A DNA stretch of 30,299 nucleotides from a virus, in IMG/VR virus record IMGVR_UViG_3300020034_000055, positions 1 through 30,299 of that record; one strand, given 5' to 3'. A program made the position numbers and the translations under genes. Of the stretch, positions 19,499-27,648 are shown in pieces; position 1 is the stretch's first letter, and each line of letters begins with the position of its first letter. A model generated the notes under the pieces. It did not search any database, was not told the origin of the DNA, and saw only the letters and a program-made list of their open reading frames with translations.

Positions 19499-19718
19499 AG
19501 TAGTATCAGATGGTAGCTCTTATTTCTTTGAGAGTGAAGAACTTATGTCATTCCGTGTAGGAGCTGGTTATAGTCCCAATCAAATGTATGTTAGTGGTGG
19601 GATACAATCTAGCGAATTGGCTGGAGCACTCTATGTCTCTGAGCGCCTCCCAAACAGTACAGCATGGAAAACAGTAGCAGTATTTAAAACATGGGAGCAT
19701 GTGCAAGAAATTGGCTAA
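19485..19718 (+). CDS. Hypothetical small beta-rich protein
   Basis: A 77-residue product with GAGGAAG upstream. It starts MKKIEVVSDGSSYFFESEE and contains a mid-section GGIQSSELAGALYVSE. The composition suggests a compact beta fold. No family known. It overlaps the next gene by 20 nt. Confidence 0.65.
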   Translation: MKKIEVVSDGSSYFFESEELMSFRVGAGYSPNQMYVSGGIQSSELAGALYVSERLPNSTAWKTVAVFKTWEHVQEIG

Positions 19719-20055
19719 TCCAGTAGTAGGTGTTAAAAAGGATGAGGGGAAGGTTCGTATGGATCTCCTCCCTCCTGAACTCTTGTTCGCTGTAGCTCAG
19801 ATCCTAACCTTCGGTGCAGTTAAGTATGCTGATCGGAATTGGGAACTAGGTATGAAGTGGGGTCGAGTCTTTGGTGCTCTTATGCGCCATCTCTGGGCTT
19901 GGTGGGGTGGCAAAGGTCCAACCACTCAGTCCTTTCTTTTCGGTGAGCTGGATGAAGAGACTAAGTTCTCCCATCTCTGGCATGCTGGATGTTGCATTGC
20001 ATTCCTAATCGCTTATGAAGAGCGTGGAGTAGGTGAAGATGATCGGAGTAAGTAA
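19699..20055 (+). CDS. dATP/dGTP pyrophosphohydrolase-like protein (DUF5664)
   Basis: A 118-residue all-helical protein with KYADRNWELGMKW (residues 42-54), LMRHLWAWW, GELDEET (residues 82-88) and SHLWHAGCC. The KYxxRNWExG...RHxxAW...GExxDxET...H pattern is that of the MazG-like family found in many phages (MazZ in cyanophage S-2L is a member). It would remove a nucleotide from the dNTP pool or control its ratio; specificity unknown. Start ATG 19699 (GGGA upstream); a TTG at 19711 is also possible. Confidence 0.8.
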   Translation: MCKKLANPVVGVKKDEGKVRMDLLPPELLFAVAQILTFGAVKYADRNWELGMKWGRVFGALMRHLWAWWGGKGPTTQSFLFGELDEETKFSHLWHAGCCIAFLIAYEERGVGEDDRSK

Positions 20056-20420
20056 TGGTTAATTTTAATCAGGAACACCGTAAAGAAATTAAAGGAGAAG
20101 CAGCTAATCCAAGTGCTTTTTCAAAGACTCCTTTCAGTGTCAGTCTAGATGAAAAAGATGAAGATTTTATCTATCTAGATTGGGATGGTCCCGGAACGGC
20201 TGACCATGAAGGAATTAAGATTCACATTCCTGAGTATGTATTTCTGGCAATGGCTGAGGAATATCTGAATGCTCGTTGGGGTTTCTTTATGAAATACAAA
20301 GGTATTCAGAACCTATGGGAAATCACAGCAGGTGATGCTAGCTTCTATTTCAAGAAGATGAAACTCTCTAAGAACAAGACTATTCAACGCCTTAAGGATT
20401 ACCACCATGGTGTCCTATGA
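20055..20420 (+). CDS. Hypothetical protein
   Basis: A 121-residue product starting by TAATG overlap. It has an acidic strand region (SVSLDEKDEDFIYLDWDG), then HIPEYVFLAMAEEYLNARWG and a basic C-terminal helix. Nothing recognised. It could interact with the pyrophosphohydrolase by operon position only. Confidence 0.65.
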   Translation: MVNFNQEHRKEIKGEAANPSAFSKTPFSVSLDEKDEDFIYLDWDGPGTADHEGIKIHIPEYVFLAMAEEYLNARWGFFMKYKGIQNLWEITAGDASFYFKKMKLSKNKTIQRLKDYHHGVL

Positions 20421-20593
20421 TTAGTGGTGGAGAATTAACTGATGGCTACGTTGATACGATCAATCGAATAGATACTATCCTGTCACGGGAAGATCTTGGA
20501 GATGAAGAGCGTAAAGGTTATCAAAGGCTCCGAGATGATTGTACTTGGTTTATTCGACACCTAAGTGGAGAAGAAGGAGATTGTTATGACTGA
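20417..20593 (+). CDS. Small helical protein
   Basis: A 58-residue product by ATGA overlap. Helices (DGYVDTINRIDTILSREDLG and ERKGYQRLRDDCTWFIRHL) with a final acidic tail. The strong AAGGAG of the next gene lies at its end (20575-20580). No family recognised. Confidence 0.6.
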   Translation: MISGGELTDGYVDTINRIDTILSREDLGDEERKGYQRLRDDCTWFIRHLSGEEGDCYD

Positions 20594-20744
20594 ACTAGAT
20601 ATGTCACATGAAGAACTCATGGCTTGGCACGATCGAGTTTATGAGAAGTTAGCAATACACCATTCTTCCACTGGAGAAGAATTCTTTATCCTTGGTCGTT
20701 TCGTAGATGACTATATCACATTACAGGAGTTAGTAAATTCATGA
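20586..20744 (+). CDS. Small hypothetical protein
   Basis: A 52-residue product after AAGGAG. It starts MTELDMSHEELMAWHDRVYE and has a helix then a FILGRFVDDYITLQELVNS end. Good ribosome-binding site and overlaps on both sides support it. Function unknown. Confidence 0.6.
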   Translation: MTELDMSHEELMAWHDRVYEKLAIHHSSTGEEFFILGRFVDDYITLQELVNS

Positions 20745-20872
20745 TTGCACTAGAAAGTATCACTAAAAAACTTTCCTTGATGATTAAAGATCAACGAGGA
20801 TACACCCCTGAACAGTTTGAAGAGATTCTTAATGACCTTGTAAAGGAAATTCTCAATGCGTATAGCTCTTGA
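20741..20872 (+). CDS. Small hypothetical protein
   Basis: A 43-residue helical product (MIALESITKKLSLMIKDQRG, then TPEQFEEILNDLVKEILNAY) begun by ATGA overlap. The ribosome-binding site of the following HAD-like gene (AAAGGAA) lies within its 3' end. No motif. Confidence 0.55.
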   Translation: MIALESITKKLSLMIKDQRGYTPEQFEEILNDLVKEILNAYSS

Positions 20873-21188
20873 CTTTGATGCAACGTATACCTTGGACCCC
20901 CGGATGTGGGAAGAATTCATTTCACTCAGTGTCCAACACGGGCATACGATCATCCTTGCCACCTACAGGCATGAAGTACATGATGCGCACCCGCTCATCG
21001 ATGAACTCAAGAAGATCATCCCTGTTTATTTCACAGATGGCAAAGCGAAGAAACCCTTCCTTGAAGCTCTCGGTATTGTCGTTGACGTATGGATTGATGA
21101 TCGTCCGATGACTATCGTTGAGGATTCCGCGTGGGGACAAGACAGCCCAGAACTAGCGGCTTGGAGAGAAGCGAATGCAGCTGCCTAA
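20856..21188 (+). CDS. HAD-like phosphatase
   Basis: A 110-residue protein with the HAD motif I LDFDATYT (D6, D8, T10), a motif II-type Thr in ILATYR, a motif III-type Lys near AKKPFLEAL and the acidic VWIDDRP near residues 80-86. The size is minimal, without a cap domain, as in phage-encoded nucleotidase or polynucleotide phosphatase-like proteins. It may dephosphorylate nucleotides or RNA/DNA ends. It overlaps the last gene by 14 nt. Confidence 0.8.
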   Translation: MRIALDFDATYTLDPRMWEEFISLSVQHGHTIILATYRHEVHDAHPLIDELKKIIPVYFTDGKAKKPFLEALGIVVDVWIDDRPMTIVEDSAWGQDSPELAAWREANAAA

Positions 21189-21372
21189 TGTAATAGAATG
21201 TGATAAATGGCTCTTTGAGTACTCTACTGAGGATAACTCATATTATGGAGAATCTTACAGTTGGGCCCCTAAAGCCTTAACTCGTGATGAAGCTATGCAG
21301 TGGTTTAAAGATAACTTTGATCACACACCAATTAAGTGTTTATGTATTGGTAAGAGTAGAATTAGAGTATAA
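21175..21372 (+). CDS. Hypothetical small protein, last of the rightward operon
   Basis: A 65-residue product with GGAGAGAAG upstream. It carries MQLPNVIECDKWLFEYSTED, Trp and Tyr residues, then RDEAMQWFKDNFDHTPIKCL. It ends 4 nt before the terminator stem. The fold is probably the small alpha/beta type again; function unknown. Confidence 0.65.
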   Translation: MQLPNVIECDKWLFEYSTEDNSYYGESYSWAPKALTRDEAMQWFKDNFDHTPIKCLCIGKSRIRV

Positions 21373-21376
21373 ATAC

Positions 21377-21420
21377 AAAAAGCCCCCTTCAGATCCTCAC
21401 GGGTCCGTTGGGGGCTTTTT
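21377..21420. terminator. Bidirectional intrinsic terminator between convergent operons
   Basis: AAAAAGCCCCC (21377-21387) and GGGGGCTTTTT (21410-21420) form a perfect 11-bp stem with U-tracts on either strand, and GATCC/GGGTC in the loop extends it. It serves the + strand operon (last gene at 21372) and the - strand operon (last gene stop at 21423). Confidence 0.95.
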
Positions 21421-21422
21421 CT

Positions 21423-24400
21423 TTATTTACTCATAAGATTTTTCTTCTGAGTCTTTGTGTAGTCTTTATCATCACTCATAGGTGCTCTGATCCCAGCTTT
21501 AACCATAGACTTTCGGAGGAAAGCCTTCATCTCAGGAGATGCAGCACCAGCGTCCTTAGCCATATACTTCTTAGCTTCTTTAGAGAAGTTAGAAGCATCA
21601 CTGAGAATGTACTCAGAGAAGATCCTAAGCTTGTCTTCAGGATCCATAGCATCAATAGCAGCAGAAGTGATAGTCTTAGCACGAGTAGCAGCAGGGTTCA
21701 AGACACCCAACGTCCATGTGATCAGACGACCTACACCTTGGATAGAACCAGCCTTAGAAGCCTTGTTAGCAGCAGCTAATTCAGCACCTGTGTTGGTAGC
21801 CAACTTAGAAGCATCAGAAGCTTCCTTCGTGAGTCCAGCAATGAACTCTAGAGCTTGGGGCTCATCCTTGAAGATTTCTAGACCAGCCTGATAGAGATCA
21901 TCACCTTCAGCGAAGGTAGCAGTCTCATTAGATTTAAGGGCAGGACGATCAGAGGCTAGGCCTCCTTTAGTAGCACCCTTCTGACGCTTAGTCTTGTCGA
22001 AGAGACGTTCACGGAACTTACGGATGTAAGCAGCCCGAAGACCACGTTTAGCAGACTCATCACCTGAGCGATTGACTGCATTGACTACGTTCTTCAGCTT
22101 ACTGGACTGTCCCTTATCGAGAACATCATCGAATGCCTTTAGAGCATCCTCAGTATTTTTGTAAGGCTTACCAGTACCACCACCTTCAAAGAAGTCCTTG
22201 AAGTTATTCCCAAAGATTTCTAGATCAGCATCTTCTTGAGCTTTACGAGCAACCTTAGCCTCTTCACCAAACTTCTTAATGTCGATCTGGCCATCTTTGA
22301 TACGCTTGAACAGAGTAGTAAGTTCCTTACCCATCTCTGGGTTCGTAGCATTGATCTGAGCCATACGCTTCTTGAGTCCAGCAGAAAGTTTGTCTGCAGA
22401 GATCTCAGAGAGTACACCACCATTAGCAATGTGAGTAGCCACTTCATCAGTGACATCATCGACTAGGGTAGCATCAAGTAGGTGTTGAGAAGAACCAGAA
22501 CCCGTCTTAGGATTGGCTAGTACATCAGCCATCTGCTTCGTCAAATCAGGTTGTTCAGTAGCCTTGGAGATAGTCTCCTTACGTCCAGCAGCTTCCTTAG
22601 CTGGGCTCAGACGATTATCTTTTGAGATAGTCCTGAGATCACCAGTTACGTCAGACCTCTGTACAGGAGCCCAATCATTCTCATAGAAGTTATTCCAGTT
22701 ATTGATACTCTCATCTTTAGGGGTATTAACCTTTATCAACTCGTCTAGATCTTGAAGATCTCCGACAGCATTGACATTAGGATTCTGGAAGGCTTTGTCT
22801 TTCTCATACTTGAGCTGTTTGATTGCGGCAGTCAGCTTCTTGTAATCAATAGACTTAAGCCCAGCAGGGCCTTGAGATGTAGCATCTGTGACTTTCTGGA
22901 GGAACTTCTTAGAGACTATACCAGAATCAGCTAGCTCTTGAGTCTTAGCCAAAATCTCATTAGGATTATTCATCCCTAGACCTTCTGGTATAGCCTCAGT
23001 ACGTTTCTCTAGTTCTGCATCGAGAGTAGCAGCCTTAGCTTTAAACTCTTTATCAATCTTAGTAATATTAGTATCCCTAGTAGCGAACTCCTTCTGGAGA
23101 GCTTCGGGACCAGCATTCTCTAGTTCAGTAGCACGATCACCAATAACTTTGTTAGTCTTGATATCCGCTTCTAGTGCTTGTTGAGAACCAGTAGCCATTT
23201 GTTCTGCTTCATTAGCAGTCTCATGGAAAGGTGTAGATTCATTACGAGCTTCAGTCTGTACAGTGTCACGAGCTTTATTAATATTCTCGGGAACACCTTC
23301 AACAACATTTCCACCTTCATTCTTTAGCATAGTCTCAGTACCCTCATGAAGGGCATCACCGACTTGGGCATCAGCTCTATCAAGTGGTCCAAGGGACTTC
23401 TGACGAACAGAACCTTCCATATCTTGGATCTGAGTAAGAGCTTCTGGAGAAATACCTGAACGATCAGCAGCATGGACAGTACGACGATTGACATCGATAT
23501 CACCAAGGTCTACATTACCAGACTCTAGTTTAAATCGAGTTTCATCATCAAGCATCTCCAATGCTTTCTGGCGAAGAGGGGCTTTCTCAGCAGCAGTAAG
23601 TTGTTTCTCTGGATCAATACCTGCAACAGTATCAAGGAAGTCAAGAACCATATTCTTTTGACGGAGGTCAAGAGATACGAAGTTCTTAATCTTATCGATA
23701 GTTGCACCCATGACCAGCTTACCAAGCTTACCTGCACCAGATGCAGCTACACCAGCTACAGCACCAGTTCCGATGGAATCAGTAACAAGATCAAACCTCT
23801 TACGAAGTAGGTTGTCACTGTAAGTACCATCTTTGTCAGTACCCAAAGCAGGGAGTGACTTACCGATGAGTTTCTCAGAAAGAGAATTCTCTCCTGTCAT
23901 GAGCAGTGGGTTGTCTGCACTCTGGGTTAGCCCGGGACCAACGTTACCACCAATAAAGGTAGTAGCAGCACGAGCAATCTTCCCGAGATTAGCAACTTGG
24001 TTTACCTTAGAAGCAATGCCAATACCACCAATGGCACCAGCACCCATTTCACCAATGTCAACAAAGAACTGTTGTGTAGCATCTTTACCTTTGAATTCAG
24101 GAACAGCTGTACGGAAGTCTTTAGCCAAAGTAGACTGACCACGACCTTCAAGTTCATTGAGCTTATCAGCTCCAGCAAGACCTAGTTCAACTACGTTAGT
24201 ACCAGCATTAATAACACCCTTACCTACACCAGAAGCATTGCTTCCAGCTTCCGTTACGATATCAGTAGCCATTTGGCCACCTGACTTTGTAGGAGGTTCT
24301 ACCCTTTTACCATCATACACAAGACCATTCTCGGTCTGCTGTGACTTAGGATGCTTTGCATAAGCACCATAGAGCTTCTTTTGACTGTCAAAATCTAGAC

Positions 24401-24722
24401 CTTCAAAGATACCCTCTGGATCAGGTAAATCAGCAACCTCTCCTTCGGGAGGAGCAGTGCTTGTAACTGCAGGAGCTTCGTACTGATCAGAAACAGGAAC
24501 TGAAGTAAAGTTACCTGATTCATCTACAATGTCCTCAGTCCTACCTTGAGCATGTGTCTGAGGGGCCACAGGAGCCTCTGCAGGGGGTGCTACAGAGGCT
24601 TGAGGGGCTGGAGGTAGGATATCATCAAGAGGATTAGCTTCCGCTTGTGAGGGGCTTGCTACAGAGGCCTGAGGCTTAACTGTGGCTAGCAGGTCGTCTA
24701 GCGGATTCTTTTCTTCTTCCAT
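21423..24722 (-). CDS. Very large virion protein, probably internal/ejection protein
   Basis: A 1,099-residue protein, mostly Ala/Lys/Glu/Asp-rich helices. The N-terminus carries a repeated unit: NPLDD (residues 6-10, 30-34) with QASVA (18-22, 41-45). The region at residues 150-350 has hydrophobic, glycine-rich helices (VDIGEMGAGAIGGIGIASKV, DSIGTGAVAGVAASGAGK) suited to membrane insertion. Coiled-coil-like segments follow to the C-terminus (PMSDDKDYTKTQKKNLMSK). Size, place at the end of the late operon and composition resemble the ejected internal proteins of T7-like phages. RBS CAGGAGG overlaps the previous stop. No catalytic motif identified. Confidence 0.7.
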   Translation of the reverse strand: MEEEKNPLDDLLATVKPQASVASPSQAEANPLDDILPPAPQASVAPPAEAPVAPQTHAQGRTEDIVDESGNFTSVPVSDQYEAPAVTSTAPPEGEVADLPDPEGIFEGLDFDSQKKLYGAYAKHPKSQQTENGLVYDGKRVEPPTKSGGQMATDIVTEAGSNASGVGKGVINAGTNVVELGLAGADKLNELEGRGQSTLAKDFRTAVPEFKGKDATQQFFVDIGEMGAGAIGGIGIASKVNQVANLGKIARAATTFIGGNVGPGLTQSADNPLLMTGENSLSEKLIGKSLPALGTDKDGTYSDNLLRKRFDLVTDSIGTGAVAGVAASGAGKLGKLVMGATIDKIKNFVSLDLRQKNMVLDFLDTVAGIDPEKQLTAAEKAPLRQKALEMLDDETRFKLESGNVDLGDIDVNRRTVHAADRSGISPEALTQIQDMEGSVRQKSLGPLDRADAQVGDALHEGTETMLKNEGGNVVEGVPENINKARDTVQTEARNESTPFHETANEAEQMATGSQQALEADIKTNKVIGDRATELENAGPEALQKEFATRDTNITKIDKEFKAKAATLDAELEKRTEAIPEGLGMNNPNEILAKTQELADSGIVSKKFLQKVTDATSQGPAGLKSIDYKKLTAAIKQLKYEKDKAFQNPNVNAVGDLQDLDELIKVNTPKDESINNWNNFYENDWAPVQRSDVTGDLRTISKDNRLSPAKEAAGRKETISKATEQPDLTKQMADVLANPKTGSGSSQHLLDATLVDDVTDEVATHIANGGVLSEISADKLSAGLKKRMAQINATNPEMGKELTTLFKRIKDGQIDIKKFGEEAKVARKAQEDADLEIFGNNFKDFFEGGGTGKPYKNTEDALKAFDDVLDKGQSSKLKNVVNAVNRSGDESAKRGLRAAYIRKFRERLFDKTKRQKGATKGGLASDRPALKSNETATFAEGDDLYQAGLEIFKDEPQALEFIAGLTKEASDASKLATNTGAELAAANKASKAGSIQGVGRLITWTLGVLNPAATRAKTITSAAIDAMDPEDKLRIFSEYILSDASNFSKEAKKYMAKDAGAASPEMKAFLRKSMVKAGIRAPMSDDKDYTKTQKKNLMSK

Positions 24723-24723
24723 A

Positions 24724-26853
24724 TTAACCTCCTGTTAGGACTTTAACTGCGGCACCTTGACCGAACTTAGCATCAAACTGAGCTGGAGTGACAATCTTCT
24801 TACGAAGCATATCAATAGCTTTAGTCTGAACATCTGGGGGTAGAGTGGTTAGATCATGAGTACCCGGTGCTGCTTCAGGGGCTGCTGTAGGAGCAGGTGT
24901 AGCAGTTGGGGTGGGATTAGGTGCGTCTGGATCGATCGGAGAAGGATTTCCTTCAAGAACCAACTTACCATTGTACAAATCAGGATCTGTCTTTTCATCC
25001 ACATTCGCTAGACGTTCTTTAGGTGTTTCTACCTGAACTTCATAAGGAACATATCCGAACTGATTGTAGAAGCCCTTAGTCTGAGCTTTCACGGTATCAG
25101 CCTGACGAGTAATAGTATCATCGGACTGCTTGAGAAGAGAAGCAACCTTCATGCGGAACTGAGGATAGTTGGAAGCGTCAAAACCTGCACCAATCATCTT
25201 ACGTTCTGTTTCAGCCAAGTTACGACCTGTCTGACCCAAGGTAGCTGCAAGACGATATGTCAAGAGAGCCTTCTGGGTTTCAGCCAATGCACCAGCGTTA
25301 GCTTGCTTAGAGATTGGATTGTCAGCTTTGTTCACACGTTCTTGTAGTGCTTTGGCTTGTTTCTCAAGTCCATCAATAGCGAACTCAGAAGAATACTCAC
25401 TATCTGTTGAACGAGCCAATAGATCAAAACCAGCAGTAACTTCGTTTGCAACATCTTGTGCAGCTGAAGCAGCCATTGTAGAATACTTCTGAAGTGCCTC
25501 TGGGTTCTCTCTATAAGTCTTATCAAGGGCACCTACACCACTGACAAAACCAACATGGTTGTCAAGAGCAGTACGATATTCCTGTACTTCCTTACCAGCA
25601 GCTTTCTGCAGATTATCACGCTCTGTCCACTCACGCTTATCCATCTTACGGATTCTGTTAGTATCTACTGGATTACCTTCGATGTCAACAAGTTGTCCAT
25701 CAGCATTCTCAGTTACTTTAACAGTACCCTTCCAAGTAGGTTTACCATCAGGTCCCGGGTCACCGAAGACGTTGACATAAGTACCTTCAGCTGTGAGGCC
25801 TTGCGAAGCAGCAGTCTGTTCAGCTTTGATCTTGCCAGCTTGGATAATTGAGTTAGTACGACGTTCAGCAATAGCGATACGCTCAGGATCATTAGAAGCC
25901 TTGGCACTATCAAGTTCAATCTGTGCTTCTTCCAAGGTATTAATCTTGTCAGGTTCAGCTTGAGCCTTAGCGGGAGTCCAACGAATATCTGTGGACTGAC
26001 CAGCATCAGGAGATACATAAGGATTGAAAGCTTCATCAACTTCTTCTCGGGAAAGACCAAGGCCCTGACCGATTGAGTCTTTAGCTGTAGAGATAGCGTT
26101 AGCACGAGACTGAACACCACCACCATTACCAAAGGTATCACGCATGAAGTCCATAGCACCACCACTCGAAGGAGCAGCTTGTGGGGCTGCCTGAGGGGCA
26201 GCTTGGGGAGCCTGAGGTTGTTCAGTAGCTTCAGGTCCAGCGACCATAGTATCCTGAGGAGCAGCCTTAGGACGAGTACCGAACTTCTTACCAGATAGAC
26301 CAGTCAGTAGTTTATTATTTGTCTGTCCTGCTTCTGGATCTTCCTGAACCATTGTAGGATCAGGAGCCTTAGCAGTACAGACAACGATACCGAGAGCCTG
26401 TGTCTGTTCAGCTGCAGCATCGACTGGAGCAGCATTAGAACCTTGATCTGGGGCAGCAGCTGTAGGGTCAACAGGAGCAGCTGCAGATGGATTGGCCGAA
26501 GCGGAACCAGCTACAGGGGCTGTAGGGGTCTTAGCAGTCTCTACAGGCTTCTTGATTCCTGTACCAACTTCGAAGGTCCCTTGCATACGCTTTTCAATCT
26601 CAGCATCTGAGAGATCAGCTTTAACCCATTTGTATATTTCAGGCCATGCTTCTGGGTTTTTCTCAGCTGCATAGGCTTTAGCTTTACGAACAGCCAACTG
26701 ATCTTCTTTCTGATCCTTGGATCGTTGTTCACGAGCCTTGGAGAATTCAGAGAAGGTCAGCTTGAAGGCATCATCCTTACGCTGTTCACGTAGTTCATCA
26801 TTCTTTTTTACACCTTCAGCGAAGGCAGGGCCGAAGCCAGCCATGAAACCCAT
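24724..26853 (-). CDS. Large virion protein with Pro/Ala/Gln-rich linkers
   Basis: A 709-residue protein. It begins MGFMAGFGPAFAEGVKKNDE with charged coiled-coil (residues 15-60), then low-complexity segments rich in Pro, Ala and Gln around residues 105-165 and 195-225 (PQAAPQAAPQAAPSSGG), a helical core and another Pro/Thr/Ala linker (ATPAPTAAPEAAPG) before a C-terminal helix. It is probably an internal virion or DNA-ejection protein. GAAGAGG precedes the start. Stop is one base before the next gene. Confidence 0.65.
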   Translation of the reverse strand: MGFMAGFGPAFAEGVKKNDELREQRKDDAFKLTFSEFSKAREQRSKDQKEDQLAVRKAKAYAAEKNPEAWPEIYKWVKADLSDAEIEKRMQGTFEVGTGIKKPVETAKTPTAPVAGSASANPSAAAPVDPTAAAPDQGSNAAPVDAAAEQTQALGIVVCTAKAPDPTMVQEDPEAGQTNNKLLTGLSGKKFGTRPKAAPQDTMVAGPEATEQPQAPQAAPQAAPQAAPSSGGAMDFMRDTFGNGGGVQSRANAISTAKDSIGQGLGLSREEVDEAFNPYVSPDAGQSTDIRWTPAKAQAEPDKINTLEEAQIELDSAKASNDPERIAIAERRTNSIIQAGKIKAEQTAASQGLTAEGTYVNVFGDPGPDGKPTWKGTVKVTENADGQLVDIEGNPVDTNRIRKMDKREWTERDNLQKAAGKEVQEYRTALDNHVGFVSGVGALDKTYRENPEALQKYSTMAASAAQDVANEVTAGFDLLARSTDSEYSSEFAIDGLEKQAKALQERVNKADNPISKQANAGALAETQKALLTYRLAATLGQTGRNLAETERKMIGAGFDASNYPQFRMKVASLLKQSDDTITRQADTVKAQTKGFYNQFGYVPYEVQVETPKERLANVDEKTDPDLYNGKLVLEGNPSPIDPDAPNPTPTATPAPTAAPEAAPGTHDLTTLPPDVQTKAIDMLRKKIVTPAQFDAKFGQGAAVKVLTGG

Positions 26854-26854
26854 A

Positions 26855-27475
26855 TTACATTACCTCTTCTTCAGGAGCCGGAGCACCCGGTACTTCTGGT
26901 GCGGGAGCAGGTGCAGGAGCCGCTGGGGCCGGGGCTGCAGGTGCAGGGGATGCGCCCATAAGTCCAGAAGGCGCTGGTTCACTCGGAGCTTGTTCCGGAG
27001 GAGCGCTAGGAGCAGCTCCACCAAGACCCATAGCACCAGCAATATCACCACCAACTTGCCCAGCTTCATCTTCGTTCACTGCACGTTTGTCTCTATCGAG
27101 AGCATTAAAGAAAGCCTTAGTAGGCATCTTGTTCTTCTTCATAACACCTAGGTCGACATCAATATCCATCCTACGTGCCATAAGGCAAACAACGTGACTT
27201 AGAGGACCAGCCATAAGAAGGGCATAGTCCACTGTGAACTTACCACCACCAATACCAGCAGTGAGAAGCATATCAACCAGACGAGAAACAGGAACACCAA
27301 TCTCGAGCATAGTCATCATAGAGCTAGATACATCCTCTTCGGAGATCTGCTCTACAACGTACTCGAAAGCCTCGTTCATGTTAGTGAACTGTGGGGGACG
27401 GTGCCACGGGTAGTTCTTCGTATCTGAAGTAAAGTTTTCTCCCGGGATTGGGGAGTCCATAACACCAATAGCCAT
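26855..27475 (-). CDS. Virion-associated protein with Pro/Ala tail
   Basis: A 206-residue protein. The N-terminal region SPIPGENFTSDTKNYPWHRP is of a form I recall from virion proteins of podoviruses and T4-like cyanophages, with YALLMAGPLSHVVCLMARRM further on. The C-terminal 60 residues are low-complexity Ala/Pro (APAAPAPAAPAPAP). Its ATG overlaps the previous stop by TAATG. Likely structural; exact part of the particle unknown. Confidence 0.65.
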   Translation of the reverse strand: MAIGVMDSPIPGENFTSDTKNYPWHRPPQFTNMNEAFEYVVEQISEEDVSSSMMTMLEIGVPVSRLVDMLLTAGIGGGKFTVDYALLMAGPLSHVVCLMARRMDIDVDLGVMKKNKMPTKAFFNALDRDKRAVNEDEAGQVGGDIAGAMGLGGAAPSAPPEQAPSEPAPSGLMGASPAPAAPAPAAPAPAPAPEVPGAPAPEEEVM

Positions 27476-27648
27476 TAACGTGGTTCTCCCTGATTAAGCC
27501 AATCGATTTTAGATCCAAATTCACTCTCTTCGAACCTGTCGAAGTATTTCTTGTTATACTTGAACTTAGATACTTCTTGCATAGCTTTGCCAGACTTACC
27601 CTGCCAGTACTTTTTAATAACTTGATCAACAGTTTCTTCAAAGGTCAT
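27475..27648 (-). CDS. Small virion-operon protein (57 residues)
   Basis: Start at 27648 shares ATGA with the previous gene's stop and end at 27475 shares TAATG with the next start. The product begins MTFEETVDQVIKKYWQGKSG and continues EVSKFKYNKKYFDRFEESEF; it is basic and probably helical. The exact fit into the gap, with both overlaps, makes it convincing though short and easily missed. Function unknown; a small structural or assembly factor is likely. Confidence 0.7.
   Translation of the reverse strand: MTFEETVDQVIKKYWQGKSGKAMQEVSKFKYNKKYFDRFEESEFGSKIDWLNQGEPR

Noticed and set aside
19699-20055. Sign of a 2-aminoadenine (Z) genome
   Set aside because: The product is in the MazZ-type family, but no PurZ or DatZ gene lies in the window; the family is widespread in ordinary phages.
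27381-27641. An 86-codon - strand frame
   Set aside because: It overlaps both the 57-codon gene and the 206-residue gene, which use the ATGA/TAATG coupling seen across the operon.
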